Positions 53,935-63,819 of a DNA stretch of 64,000 nt are shown piece after piece. The position numbers were made by a program, and so were the translations under genes. The notes beneath the pieces were generated by a model. That model did not search any database and had not been told where the DNA came from. It worked only from the letters and a program-made list of their open reading frames with translations. This DNA is from Micrasema longulum. Its lineage: Eukaryota; Arthropoda; Insecta; Trichoptera; Brachycentridae. The DNA lies in NCBI GenBank assembly GCA_022494885.1, contig JAGVSM010003635.1:271420-335419 (forward strand), written 5' to 3'. The stretch's first letter is position 1, and each line of letters begins with the position of its first letter.

Positions 53935-54685
53935 ATGTCGTAATAAAACTTTCTTTTTCATACATTTTTTTCTCTGTTTTTGATGTGTATTATTATTTTT
54001 TTATATCCTGTAATTATTTTCATGACTAAAAATTGTGTTGCTTTTAATTGGAAAAAATCTCTTATTGTTTGTATGTATATTTCATTTTTACTTTTTATGT
54101 TAATTCATTTACATATGTTTTATTTTTCTTTTTAATACTAGTATTTTACACGTATCTTAATTTTTTTAAATTACAAATGGTATGTTCTGTAATTTATTTT
54201 TGTACTTCAATTTTTAATTACTAACGATATATTTTCAAATTTGTATTTATGCTTCAATTTTTATTATTATCTGTATGTTTTCCAATTTATATTTTTGTTT
54301 AATTTCTTTATTACTAATTTTATAATGTGCATTTACGGTTCAATTTTTATTATTATCGGTATGTTTTCTAATTTATAATAACTATGTCTCATTTATTTAC
54401 TATTAATGGCATATTTTCTAATTTATTTTTATGATTCAATTTTTATTATTATTACTTGCATGTTTTCTAATTTATATTTATATTGATTTTTTCTAATGTT
54501 ATTATTATTCTTTGAATGTATTAAGCATCATTTAATGAAATTTAAAAAAAAACACATGAAAAAAATAAGGTCCTTCCTAAACACAGGAATTTCCTAGCTA
54601 GTCGGGACCTGAAACAAATAAACTCTGTACATTTTAAAACTGTGAAATACATAAATAAATAAATAAATAATATTATCTTTTTCTG
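53935..54685 (+). mobile_element. Non-LTR 3' end with long repetitive 3' UTR
   Basis: Plus-strand counterpart of 19578-20345. TTTTCATGACTAAAAATTGT begins a UTR of about 600 nt made of imperfect roughly 48-nt units (CAATTTTTATTATTATCGGT, ATGTTTTCTAATTTATA). AAACACAGGAATTTCCTAGC, CATTTTAAAACTGTGAAATA and a (TAAA)n tail follow. Similarity to the other copy is high across the whole length. Confidence 0.72.
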
Positions 54686-54794
54686 AAATAATTGTATCAA
54701 ATATTTTTGTGTACCAGATATTATGTTATTATCTTATATATACTTACTGTAAACTAATTTTTATTATTTGTGTTTAACAATCATTTGTTAATAC

Positions 54795-54870
54795 CATTTT
54801 TAAGTTCGTTAGACTCAAATCAGTGTTTGATTTCAAATATTATAAGTTTAAATATGAAATCTAATTAACT
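54795..54870 (+). repeat. Repeat family F scrap
   Basis: TAGACTCAAATCAGTGTTTG and TATAAGTTTAAATATGAA match 8025-8080. The hammerhead-like part is absent. Confidence 0.6.
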
Positions 54871-55363
54871 TAATGCTTTAAAATTTATTTATATAGGATA
54901 CTATTTAATATTCACTTCTTAAATTATCGTATTGTCAAGTATTGTAACTTCTAAGAAGGTTTACATATTTGTGCAATTAATGTTAGATGATAAATGCCTT
55001 TTTTATTAAACAATTGACAATCGATTAAGCTTGATTTATAATATATAATAGTTTCTATTTTGCTTTTTTTTAAGGTTTAAAGACGTCTGCAAATGAATAT
55101 TGTTATATGCATGTCCCTTAATGAGTTTTTTTCCAAAAACTCTTTAGTAATATTATATGAAATTAGGTATAATATCATTACGATCGTAGTACAACGACGG
55201 AAGTGAAGACTTTATGTCATAACTCAACAAGTACAGAGGTATATCCCTTGACACTTGAGTTATTTAGTTGTATATTTTTATGTTTTTTTTTCAAACCTGG
55301 AATATAAAGTCTTTATAAAACATATAACAGAAAGGGACCATCACAGAGAAATGGTACATGAGT
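54871..55363. other. No feature recognised
   Basis: AT-rich gap without tails or frames. Confidence 0.35.
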
Positions 55364-55625
55364 AACACGAATGGATGACGAAATAATGGTAAAACAAGTA
55401 TATATGGCGAAAATGAACGGTAACGTGAGACGTGGCATGATCAGATAAATCAATATCGTAAGTCTGGTCATGTCCAAAGCAGGCAGCACTGAAGGGCATG
55501 TATGACAAGATGTATGAATGTGGAAGAAGCTAGAAATATATGCCAGGATAGACGTCTGTGGCGGTCTATTCTATCTGCCTACCCCTAAGGGGATATGGCG
55601 TGATGGTAGTAGGAGTAAAAGTAAA
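55364..55625 (+). pseudogene. RTE-like ORF2 C-terminal fragment (sister of 33005-33480)
   Basis: Plus strand: VTRMDDEIMVKQVYMAKMNG, NVRR, a deletion, then pieces equivalent to SGHVKSRQNRRTCM, RCMNVEEAR and RRVWRSI, ending with GGCGTGATGGTAGTAGGAGT, the simple tail also seen at 33470. A SINE-A begins 8 bases later. It is more decayed than its sister, with several frameshifts. Confidence 0.8.
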
Positions 55626-55632
55626 AATTTAA

Positions 55633-55806
55633 TATCGGGTTGTGGTCCTGTGGCTAGTGTCTCGGACTCACGTACCAAAGGTCTGTGGTTCGAATCCCAC
55701 TCTACCCCAACTTGATTCCATTTTCTAATACTGAGTTATTTACAGCTCGTTGAAAATGGCCCTCAAAATGAAATATTTGGGTAAATCATAAGAACGCAAA
55801 TATTTA
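55633..55806 (+). repeat. SINE-A, full length and best conserved
   Basis: ATCGGGTTGTGGTCCTGTGG, A-box region TGGCTAGTGTCTCGG, B box GGTTCGAATCC (55687-55697), then CCCACTCTACCCCAACTT, CAGCTCGTTGAAAATGGCCC, GGGTAAATCATAAGAACGCA and AATATT. Both Pol III boxes are intact. Confidence 0.92.
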
Positions 55807-55896
55807 TTTTATTAAAAAAAAAAATTAATGTCCGCATTGTTTGCACATCCGCGGTTGTTCTACGATCACGACGATATGTTTTCTAAATATTTTTAA

Positions 55897-56600
55897 TGTT
55901 TTATTTATTTATACTTTTACAATTTTTGTATTATTTTAGAGAATAATAATCCCTCACTGGGGGTGTCCCGTGTCGAGTGAAACATTTTACAATTAGTACA
56001 ATGAAACACGTAATTAATCTAAGTAACCTAATTATTGTCGTAAATATAATAAGCAATTTAAACTAAAATTAGCATAAAAAACATAATAAATTCATATAGA
56101 CTTGTGACAAAATTTCATGATCAGGGCACAAATTTGTACATATTTGGCTTGATCCACTCATCGATCCGTGCGCAACCCACCTCCACTTTCCATTTGTTAA
56201 TAGCAATTTTATATTGTGAGTACTTACTAATTGCCCTTATGGACAATGGAAGTAGATTGCACACTTTAACCGAGTCGTAAGCTAATCCTCATTGACCGAA
56301 AGTTGTATTAATCTTACATTGTTTTTGCAGCATCAGGGTGGAGTATCAAGTAACTCTTGTATTTGTGAAATGAGTTATGGGAGGTAGAGAAAAATGTTTG
56401 TGTGCGTACAGCAACAGAGCTTTTACATAAAGTTGTTTTACAAATGTTACATTAAGATTTACAAATATACCAAGGGAGCTAGTTCTGATTGGGACTATTA
56501 AGATATGTTTTATTTCGATTTTTGTACAATGATTATTTGTTTGATCAATGTGTCATATGCACATCCCCATCCAATTATTCCATATTCCTATAATAATAAA
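55897..56600 (-). pseudogene. Non-LTR ORF2 C-terminal region with 3' UTR
   Basis: Minus strand: LEYGIIGWGCAYDTLIKQII and IVQKS, frameshift, ILIVPIRTSSLGIFVNLNVT, FVKQLYVKALLLYAHKHFSL, PPITHFTNTRVT, then QRGLAYDSVKVCNLLPLSIR-like and KYSQYKIAINKWKVE, stop. (E/Q)YGI(I/L)-x-WG...IQK-x-x-(I/L)(R/K) and (Y/N)N-x-LP-x-x-I are landmarks of the C-terminal third of CR1/Jockey-like ORF2. The 3' UTR contains CGGGACACCCCCAGTGAGGG and ends in AAATAAATAAAAC at 55897. 60855-60965 is a second 3' end of the same family. Confidence 0.82.
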
Positions 56601-57072
56601 TGACTACTTAAGACGGAGAATAGGGTTTGCACACATGAAAGGATTTGTACTGACAGTTTACCAGTTCGTCCCTGATTGTCCATCGATGCAGATTGCCCCC
56701 GGCAGCTATTGCCGGATAATGGGACGTAATAGACCTTAATAGATGATAATTTGTTTCTAATTTGGAATTTAACGGCCATCTAGCGGACGGGTTTAGAACC
56801 GCCTCCATATTGCAAGACTATCGAAAATCTGTTATTTACGTCGTAAAAATACCCGTTACGTGCATTTCGACCAAAACTAATTTTATTTCGTGTACCAGAA
56901 TAGGCAAGAAAGACATCATATTTAAGTGCAGCTAAACAACAAAGTTAAGTCATAATCTAAACTAATTAACGCGTTTCTAAGTAAATCTGTTTACCTGACA
57001 TCATTTATTCAGGTTCAAATTTATATCTGTGTCCAGGCGGGTGAAGAATACAAATCTGCGTTTGAAATACAA
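56601..57072. other. No gene recognised
   Basis: 56600-56820 is less AT-rich and may hold more of the minus-strand retroelement (CVQTLFSVLSSHLLL precedes YGIIGWG), otherwise nothing recognised. Confidence 0.35.
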
Positions 57073-57128
57073 CCAGAATCCTGGACGAGCGTTTTGACTT
57101 GTTGGCTGTTCTCAGGTAAAAATTCTGT
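57073..57128 (+). repeat. Repeat H
   Basis: CAGAATCCTGGACGAGCGTT, GGCTGTTCTCAGGTAAAAAT. Related pieces at 30411-30450 (plus) and 59000-59060 (minus). Class unknown. Confidence 0.5.
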
Positions 57129-57163
57129 ATGAAAAAATCGAGTGGAGATAAGTCCGCTTTCTT

Positions 57164-57407
57164 TTATAGTGGTTGACGCGTTTGCCTACCATCTTGAGAT
57201 CCTGGGTTCGATTTCCGGTTGTTGTAGAGGAAATATTGATTTTAAAGGATTTTCGCAACTGCAATATTTCATTGTTTCTGGACTGGCACCTGAAGCGTTT
57301 GACTGATCACCTTACCTTCATGTAACATATTACAAAATTAAGCAGCATTTTTTTTATCAATGCAGTACCCTTTGCACCAATAGGTGCAGAAAAGACAATG
57401 ATAATGA
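57164..57407 (+). repeat. SINE-B, near full length
   Basis: TATAGTGGTTGACGCGTTTG, TGGGTTCGATTTCCG (B box), GACTGGCACCTGAAGCGTTT, CTTACCTTCATGTAACA, CACCAATAGGTGCAGAAA, GATAATGATGA tail. Confidence 0.88.
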
Positions 57408-57797
57408 TGAAATTTATTGAAAAAAATTCGGCGGATTTTGATCATCTGTTACACATTACACTTACTACTTATGTGATATACATATACTTCTAAAACAATT
57501 GTTATATATACTTTTGTGATTAAATATATTGTACCAAATAAAAAAATCCATCTTTCAAATAATCACACGCATATCGAAAACTCATTTCACATAACGTAAC
57601 ATAACTAAAAGTGACGCAAAAAAAAGATCTCTGTAATTGACACAAATTTATAGTACCACTTTATTTAAATGCCTTGAATTCATTGTGTTCACCCAGTATG
57701 AATTTTTTTTTAAAATAATTATTGATTACAATATCGTCTTAATTTATTTTGATTATCACAAAAATAAATTAATTATTTACCGCAACATATCGGTTCC
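57408..57797. other. No feature recognised
   Basis: AT-rich gap. Confidence 0.35.
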
Positions 57798-58561
57798 TTA
57801 GAACAGGCATTGCCCATATAGGAGATTTGTACATTTTTTTTTATACCACACCACTTCGTCTGTTTGACCTATTCTCGCCATAATGGCAGAAAGGATAGAA
57901 TGCCACATCACTCTATCTTTGCATACAGATCTCGCTTCTTCTACATTCATACATCTTCTCATGCACGCGCGCCGATTATTCCGACTTTTGACATGTCCAT
58001 CTTCAAGTATTTGTTGGATTTGATCATGCCATGTTTTTCTCTGTCTACTTCTTTTTCTGCATCCATCAATATTTGCATTGTAAATAACCTCTAGCCTCTT
58101 AGCCGTTCTTTCGCTGTCCATTCGTTCTACATGTCTAAACCAGCGCAAAGCTTCTTTCTTGATTTTGTCGATTATGCTTGTCTCAGCCTTACATACGGTA
58201 CGAATCTCAACATTTGTGCATCTACTGTACATAGTTTTACCACACATTTGCCTGCGAGATCGCATTTCAACAGCATTCAGCCTACCCTGTTTTTTCAAGT
58301 CCATACTTCGCTCCCATACATCAGGGTCGGGACCTGGACTCCGTTGCGAACTGCGAATTTTGCCTCTTGCGACAAACATTTAATTGCCAAGGTTGATTTA
58401 AGTGCTCCGTTCACTATGTCCCCAGCACTCACCCCCCTTTCAATATCTTTCACAGTTATTCTATCCCTAGTAAACATACTTCCCAGATACACAAATTCCA
58501 TAATATTCGGCGAATAATTGCCAATGCCAATAATGCTTAGGTTTTTCATAAAATTGTCCAA
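57798..58561 (-). pseudogene. RTE-like ORF2 C-terminal region, best copy of the DKIK...GHVER subfamily
   Basis: Minus strand, two overlapping frames joined by a frameshift near 58300-58330. First: FVYLGSMFTRDRITVKDIER, VNGALKSTLAIKCLSQEAKF, AVRNGVQVPTLMYGSEVWT. Then: NAVEMRSRRQMCGKTMYSRC, TNVEIRTVCKAETSIIDKIK, EALRWFRHVERMDSERTAKR, NIDGCRKRSRQRKTWHDQIQ, QILEDGHVKSRNNRRACMRR, CMNVEEARSVCKDRVMWHSI. It covers everything from the post-palm region to the C-terminus with essentially one frameshift. The upstream RT palm is lacking. Plus-strand frames on top of it are antisense shadows. Confidence 0.92.
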
Positions 58562-58999
58562 AGACCGTTCGGTTGATGTATTCCTACACCAAAGAGAGTT
58601 TTACAAAAGATAAATAATCAGCTCACTTTTCGAAAAATGAAATTTATCGACAGGACTATGTCTAGTCTCTAATAATTATTTATTTGTGTATTTTTTATTA
58701 TATTATGTAGTTTATAATACGTAACGTTTGATGTTTTGAACACACTTTTTATCTATATAATTTAAAAGCACTGTTTATATACATATATATATATGAGGGT
58801 TTATCTTATAATCTGTCGATTGGTTTAAATAAAGAATAACATTACAGCAAACAATTTTTCAAAAATTATGTGCGTGTTTATGTTTTTGAAATAAATAATT
58901 AATAAATAAAAAAAATGAAGGTAAACTAATCAGTTCCACCCAAGAACAGTAGGAGAACGCGCAAACCACTACGCAATGATGGGGACTTATATCCACTGT
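58562..58999. other. No gene recognised
   Basis: AT-rich; (TA)n-like ACATATATATATATATGA near 58780. Confidence 0.35.
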
Positions 59000-59135
59000 T
59001 CAGTATTTTTACCTGAGAGAAGCCATAGAGTCCAAAATATTCGTCCAGGTTTTTTCTTTTATTTCGCACACAAAACCTCGGACCTCTGATTCGTGAGTCC
59101 GCAACACTCACCACGGGTCCACAACCCGATTCAAA
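59000..59135 (-). repeat. Repeat H plus SINE-A head
   Basis: 59000-59060 is minus-strand repeat H (AACCTGGACGAATATTTTGG). 59066-59135 is a minus-strand SINE-A head (GAATCGGGTTGTGGACCCGT, GACTCACGAATCAGAGGTCC, GAGGTTTTG) broken in the B box. Confidence 0.65.
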
Positions 59136-59159
59136 TAATATGGTAACACTTTATCAAAA

Positions 59160-59365
59160 TCATTATTTAAATTTAGCGAGTACTCTCAGATATAAATCCT
59201 GCAAAAGGAAATCGACTGTAGATTAGTCGGTCTCATGGTGTACTGGTTATTGCATTTGCCAGGCATCAAATAAATAAATAATTGTAAAACAGTAAATATC
59301 GATCCATTGTATTGTATTTTATCATGCCGTGAAGATTTTGGCCGCGGTGTGAAATAGGCCAATAT
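59160..59365 (+). repeat. Repeat family G copy with tRNA-like core
   Basis: GAGTACTCTCAGATATAAAT, CCTGCAAAAGGAAATCGACT, GTCGGTCTCATGGTGTACTG, ATTGCATTTGCCAGGCATC, GGCCGCGGTGTGAAATAGGC. It aligns in order with the minus strand of 37130-37440. The central part looks like a SINE-B-type tRNA head, so the two families may be related. Confidence 0.5.
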
Positions 59366-59444
59366 ATCGATCAACGAGTGGGCTCGTGGTTTGCACGTGC
59401 ACAGCGGTCCAGTCCCCGTGAACGGACGGTAGACAATTTGGATG

Positions 59445-60335
59445 AATATCTATTTGATTTTTTTTTTCTGACACCTTCTAGCAAATGCCTCCCTAATCAT
59501 GTGAAAAAAATACAACTGAACGTCGGACTAATTTTGCCTATCTAAAATCGATAAAATATTTTTAAAAAAGTGTACGATTGCAGAATATTTGTATTCGTTA
59601 CATCTTTGATCTTCGCAAATTTGACCACATAAACGAGTATCGCACGCAACTACACTGGCTTAGTATCAGGCATAGAAGAAACATTCACATTCTATCGCTT
59701 CTTCACAATATTTTAAATAATCCCACTTCTCCTGTTTATCTGAGAGAGCTCATCCAACCTCTTTCACAACACGGACTATCTCTTCGTTCTAGTAACGAGA
59801 GAACCCTTTTAATACCCTGTCATAGCTCTAATTTTTTCGCCTCCTCTTTCACAGTAGTAGCCGCTCGATTGTGGAACAACCTACCTATTAATGTTAGAAA
59901 CGCCCCTTTTTTATTTACATTTCAGTCAAGATTGAACTGTCACTGACTAAATATTTAAAGGGTTCCTTTATCCTCTCCTCTCTTCAAAGTATAGTGTTAT
60001 TTTTTTTAATATATTTTTATTTTGTTAATCTTTGTTTTTAATTTTTGTATAAAATTGTAAGATTCAATTTGTCCCTGTATTTGTAATTTTTTCAAACTAA
60101 ACTATTTGGGTAGGTAGGAAAAAATTGGCTTAAGGCAATATGCTTACCCTTATATATATATATATATATATTGTATATGTATATAAAGTGTTAAATAAAT
60201 AAATTTGCTTAAATATGTATTTGAATTTTTTTTTCTGTCACCTTCTAGCAAATGCCTCCCCAATCATATGCAAACAAGACAACTGAACGTCGGACTGATT
60301 TTGCCTATCTAAAATCGATAAAATATTTTTAAAAA
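59445..60335 (+). mobile_element. 5'-truncated non-LTR insertion flanked by about 124-bp direct repeats
   Basis: Direct repeats at 59445-59568 and 60212-60335 (TTCTAGCAAATGCCTCC, ACTGAACGTCGGACT, TTTTGCCTATCTAAAATCGA; about ten mismatches) bracket a 643-bp element. Its open frame (59578-59946, plus) reads NICIRYIFDLRKFDHINEYR, TQLHWLSIRHRRNIHILSLL, LRSSNERTLLIPCHSSNFFA, SSFTVVAARLWNNLPINVRN, APFLFTFQSRLNCH, stop: a complete Jockey/CR1-like ORF2 C-terminus without internal stops. The 3' UTR holds GGTAGGTAGGAAAAAATTGG, CTTAAGGCAATATGC, a (TA)n run and the tail GTGTTAAATAAATAAA. Confidence 0.85.
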
Positions 60336-60854
60336 TTTGTATCAGTATGAAATTTTGAAGCCGGTACGTTTTCCGTTTTTCAAAATTCTTTATCATATTT
60401 GTATACCGTAGGTCCGAAGACGGCAGATAAAACTAGGCGCTTTTTTTGGGTTTTGGATAGTCCCAGCTTCCATTAAAAACAATTTTTCAATGGAGACACG
60501 CCAATGGCAAATATCTCTAATGTGTGAAAAAATCATTACTCTAATACCATAATCCAATGAGAAAATACGTTTGTATCAAAGAAGCTTTTAAAGAGATGTA
60601 AAGTTTCTGTACTAAATTTCAATCTATGACTTAATTAGTTTATTATTTACAAATGACGTAATTCAATAATCACGTTAAAAGCTATCACGTGGTTCATAAT
60701 GGCCATAAAATATAAACGGCCTATTATCTTAAAATAACGACCTTGGTTGACCTTCGCCATATTAAAATCATTAGCTACCTTTATTATTGAAATCAACACC
60801 AAGTGACGTATGAAACAGAAGGTTAAGAGATAAGGCTTACACGATTATACCTTT
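60336..60854. other. Unassigned; repeat shared with 29585-29720
   Basis: 60475-60600 matches 29585-29720 (GGAGACACGCCAATGGCAAA, AAAATACGTTTGTATCAA). The rest is unrecognised. Confidence 0.4.
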
Positions 60855-60965
60855 TGTTTTATTTATTTATTATTTTACAATGTTTGTTTTTTTTTTAACA
60901 ATTTTCGCCCACGGGGTGTTCCTTACCGAGGGAAGCATTTTATATAATTTTGAAACATGCCTTAT
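60855..60965 (-). mobile_element. Non-LTR 3' end (same family as 55897-56600)
   Basis: The minus strand has GGTAAGGAACACCCCGTGGG and an AATAAATAAATAAAAC-type tail. A 3' UTR stub only. Confidence 0.6.
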
Positions 60966-61007
60966 TAAACAAAATAAAATCGAAATTTCAAATGTATTTT
61001 TCCAAAC

Positions 61008-61215
61008 AATATTTTGAGTTTGTCCAAATTTTTAGAGACAAGGACTGGATTCAACTCCCTGGGGAGCTGTTTGTATTAAAATATTACACAACTGAGATGA
61101 AGAACTTTTAAGAAAAGCTTAAACCAGCCATTGACAGGTCATAAGCCCTGTAGATGCCTAAACTTCTATATTACCTTTTCTTAAATGTTCTTTATCTCTG
61201 TTGTAATATTTTAGT
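61008..61215 (+). repeat. Foldback family C, hairpin copy
   Basis: AATATTTTGAGTTTGTCCAA, ACTCCCTGGGGAGCTGTTTG and TATTACACAACTGAGATGAA run into the right arm after TTTTAAGAAAAGC: TGACAGGTCATAAGCCCTGT, AGATGCCTAAACTTCTATAT, TTTATCTCTGTTGTAATATT. Confidence 0.88.
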
Positions 61216-61404
61216 ATTTTTTTTGTAAATTTTATATTTGAAGCACTAACTTTGTAGTTATTCATTATAATAAAATTGTAGTATTTAGTAAACAGGAAAA
61301 AAATAAATAAGATAGAATTCATTTGTTACGTAAATCTTGACGAAAAAGCTTGTTTGCTTTGAAACCGTTGAGTGGAAACATAATTAGTGGTTAAAAACAA
61401 AGTT

Positions 61405-61745
61405 GTTTTATTTATTTTAGTTTTTTTTGTTTGTTTATTTCTTCAAGTACATCATTACAAATTTTTCACAATATAATATTATCAACAAAAAACAAACACA
61501 TTACAAAAAATATATTTTAAAACCAATAAAGAGACCGCGATTTGGAAAAAATGCCCATAAAGACTTTTACGTCTGAGCGTGGGTCATTCACACAGCGACA
61601 TCAAAGAAGATTTGAAGAAAATGCGTCTGGCTGTCCAGGGCATTTTAAGCATACGCCTCGAGCACCACATCTCGAAGGCATCTATCATATTGTGTAAATC
61701 TATAATATTTTCCATGTTTCCGCCCTATATAACAAATTTGAAAAT
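61405..61745 (-). pseudogene. RTE-like ORF2 fragment (AFEMWCSRRMLKM) with tail
   Basis: Minus strand: IDAFEMWCSRRMLKMPWTAR followed by a short noncoding stretch and an AAATAAATAAAAC-like tail near 61405. DAFEMWC-x-RRML-x-(I/M)-W is shared with 38385-38850. Most of the C-terminus is deleted between the motif and the tail. Confidence 0.7.
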
Positions 61746-62339
61746 ACTTAAGTTATGATGACGTTGACTACGTAAGGCGAAATTGTTGCACCTTACGAAA
61801 ATGATGTGTATTATTCTTTTTAACATTATAGGATACTGAATTTTTAGACAGAATATTTTTTACTTTACTTGTTTACAAATAAAACGTACGATAATTTGTA
61901 CTAATATACGAGTACGTAAGTTTTGTTGCCTCTACAAACAATTTTGTGAACCATAGACAACAGCAAAAAAATACTAACTTTTAGATGTAAAAAACTGTTT
62001 TTATGCTTTATTCATATAAATACGAATTGTGTTTTAATAACTATCATTGATGATGCTTAGGGTTTTTATCACTATTGTAAATCATTCAATAGGACTTGAA
62101 ATCGCATTATCGCGCTTAATTGGATGTTATGTTTAAATATTTTTATGATTCGTTATTTCGGCAACAGCGTTATCGTGTGTCTATCGTTCATTTAACTAAG
62201 TTTTGTCTTATTAAAGGCCATTAAACTTTTTTATAATTATTTCAAATATAAATTGAATTGTCTAAATTAACAAAGGTTTTGCTTTACACCTAATTTGTTT
62301 GTGGTATTCAAATTGTAGAATAAAGCACAGTGTTTCTTT
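61746..62339. other. No feature recognised
   Basis: AT-rich gap, no gene. Confidence 0.35.
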
Positions 62340-62720
62340 TATTTATTTGTTAAATTTTTTGTACATAACGTTAATTGTTCATTGGCGAGCTTATAGCCAA
62401 ATGGCAATTTCTTCCAACCAACCAACCAATAAAATAAAAGTTTTATTTTTATAATTCAAGTTACAAAACATGTTCAATGGAAAATAAAAATAAAAAAAGC
62501 GAAAGATATTTAAAAATATAAATAACTGCATATAAATTACCTTAAATCAATACTATTACTCCATGGAAACAAGGAAAAAGGAGGATATTGGAAAGGAGGT
62601 GAGATTAGGCAAGAGAAAGGAGATATTTCTTCAGACGTGATTTAAACAGAGATACTATAGTGACATCTTTGATGGTTGATGGGAGATGATTCCACGGTTG
62701 AGCCGTATGGACACTCTATG
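62340..62720 (-). pseudogene. Non-LTR ORF2 C-terminus with 3' UTR (TTGGTTGGTTGG family)
   Basis: Minus strand: AQPWNHLPSTIKDVTIVSLF, KSRLKKYLLSLA, stop near 62609, then a pyrimidine-rich UTR (TTTCCAATATCCTCC), GGTTGGTTGGTTGGAAGAAA, TTGCCATTTGGC and a tail. WN-x-LP-x-x-I(K/R)...FK-x-x-L is the class signature. The same UTR is at 13190-13480 (plus). Confidence 0.82.
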
Positions 62721-62939
62721 AGTTAGAGAAGAATGTAAAATACAAAGCGTCTTAAATGTCAAAAACTAAATAGACATATAACAAGACGTATTTTAAGGCG
62801 CTTTTCAAGCTTTCCAGATACTTAAATGTAAAGAAAATGTTTCAGAAATGTAAAGTTCCTTCTCACGGGTCTTTCCTAAAATGCAGAATTCGTAGATTTC
62901 AGTCGAGGGTCGGAAAAACAAGGAACCTCCTGATTCCAG

Positions 62940-63440
62940 CGGTGGGGGGTTGTCTTTTGAAACTTCAAGGGTCTATTATAAAACCATTTTTCTAGGCATC
63001 GTGTACGATGCAGCTGGCTGTTGAGCACACCGATGTGATTCGCAATATTTTTGGGGAATTATTTTAAGTGGACAAAAGCAACCTCTCCTGGCTCTTGCTG
63101 GAGCATATAAAACAAGCATGACGGATGCACTCCCAGCTCTAACAAGCTTGTCCTCTTTGCATCTGGAGGTCCAGCGACGATCCGTGAATTTGCATTTCAA
63201 AAGAAAGCGTTTCTCTATTATTGGTAGCGTCCGTCTACTCCTAACTGAATAAATGTCTTGATCGGATATAACATTTTTATAGTGCTGTTCTTGATGCTTG
63301 GCAATCGCAATGGGATTCTTCCCCTTCAGGAGGAGTACCTTTTATTCCCTTTAATCCGTCAGCGCTTAAAATCTTCTTGAGTTATTCCCGATCACTGGAC
63401 TTCGCAGTTTTTATCAGGTAATGGTACATTTAATGACAAA
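62940..63440 (+). pseudogene. R1-like non-LTR ORF2 C-terminal region
   Basis: Plus strand: SRVYYKTIFLGIVYDAAGC, a stop in place of the Trp expected there, AHRCDSQYFWGII, QPLLALAGAYKTSMTDALPA, LTSLSSLHLEVQRRSVNL. A gap follows, then AVLDAWQSQWDSSPSGGVPF and, in another frame, TSQFLSGNGTFND. The series ...GAYRTT-T-AL-V-AG--PL-LE, W(Q/E)-x-x-W, FLTGHG-F- is the thumb-to-tail order in R1-clade ORF2. It ends before the Cys-His knuckle. 24105-24525 carries the complementary end of a similar element. Confidence 0.82.
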
Positions 63441-63819
63441 TGATTTTTTATGTTAAAAGTATTAACTTTGTGGTCAAACATTTAAAATAATGTTTGCATT
63501 AAAAAACACGTGAGATATAATTAAATAATAATATTTTTTTAGAGTTTGCTAATCATCTCATAAATTCAAATAATGATACAAGAGTTAAAATTTAACATTT
63601 AAATGATAAAAATGGACTTAAATGTAACAACATGGAGGTATTTTACATTGAAAAAGCTATAAAAAATAATATTCCCCTTGTAAATAATCAAATAGTTTTT
63701 CAATATGGAACGCTTTTTTTATTTAAAAATTTAACAATCGTGTAACGTTCAACCACGCCTCTCACCTTCCTAACTCCTCCCTCATAAATCCTGCGACATA
63801 TCGCTAAGTATTATTAACC
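63441..63819. other. No feature recognised
   Basis: AT-rich; nothing supported. Confidence 0.35.

Noticed and set aside
57864..58517. Plus-strand open frames of up to 128 codons
   Set aside because: Antisense shadows of the well-supported RTE-like ORF2 fragment on the minus strand.
59370..59430. tRNA-like GTGGGCTCGTGG...GGTCCAGTCCCCG
   Set aside because: Box spacing is loose and no stem pairs; not seen elsewhere in the window.
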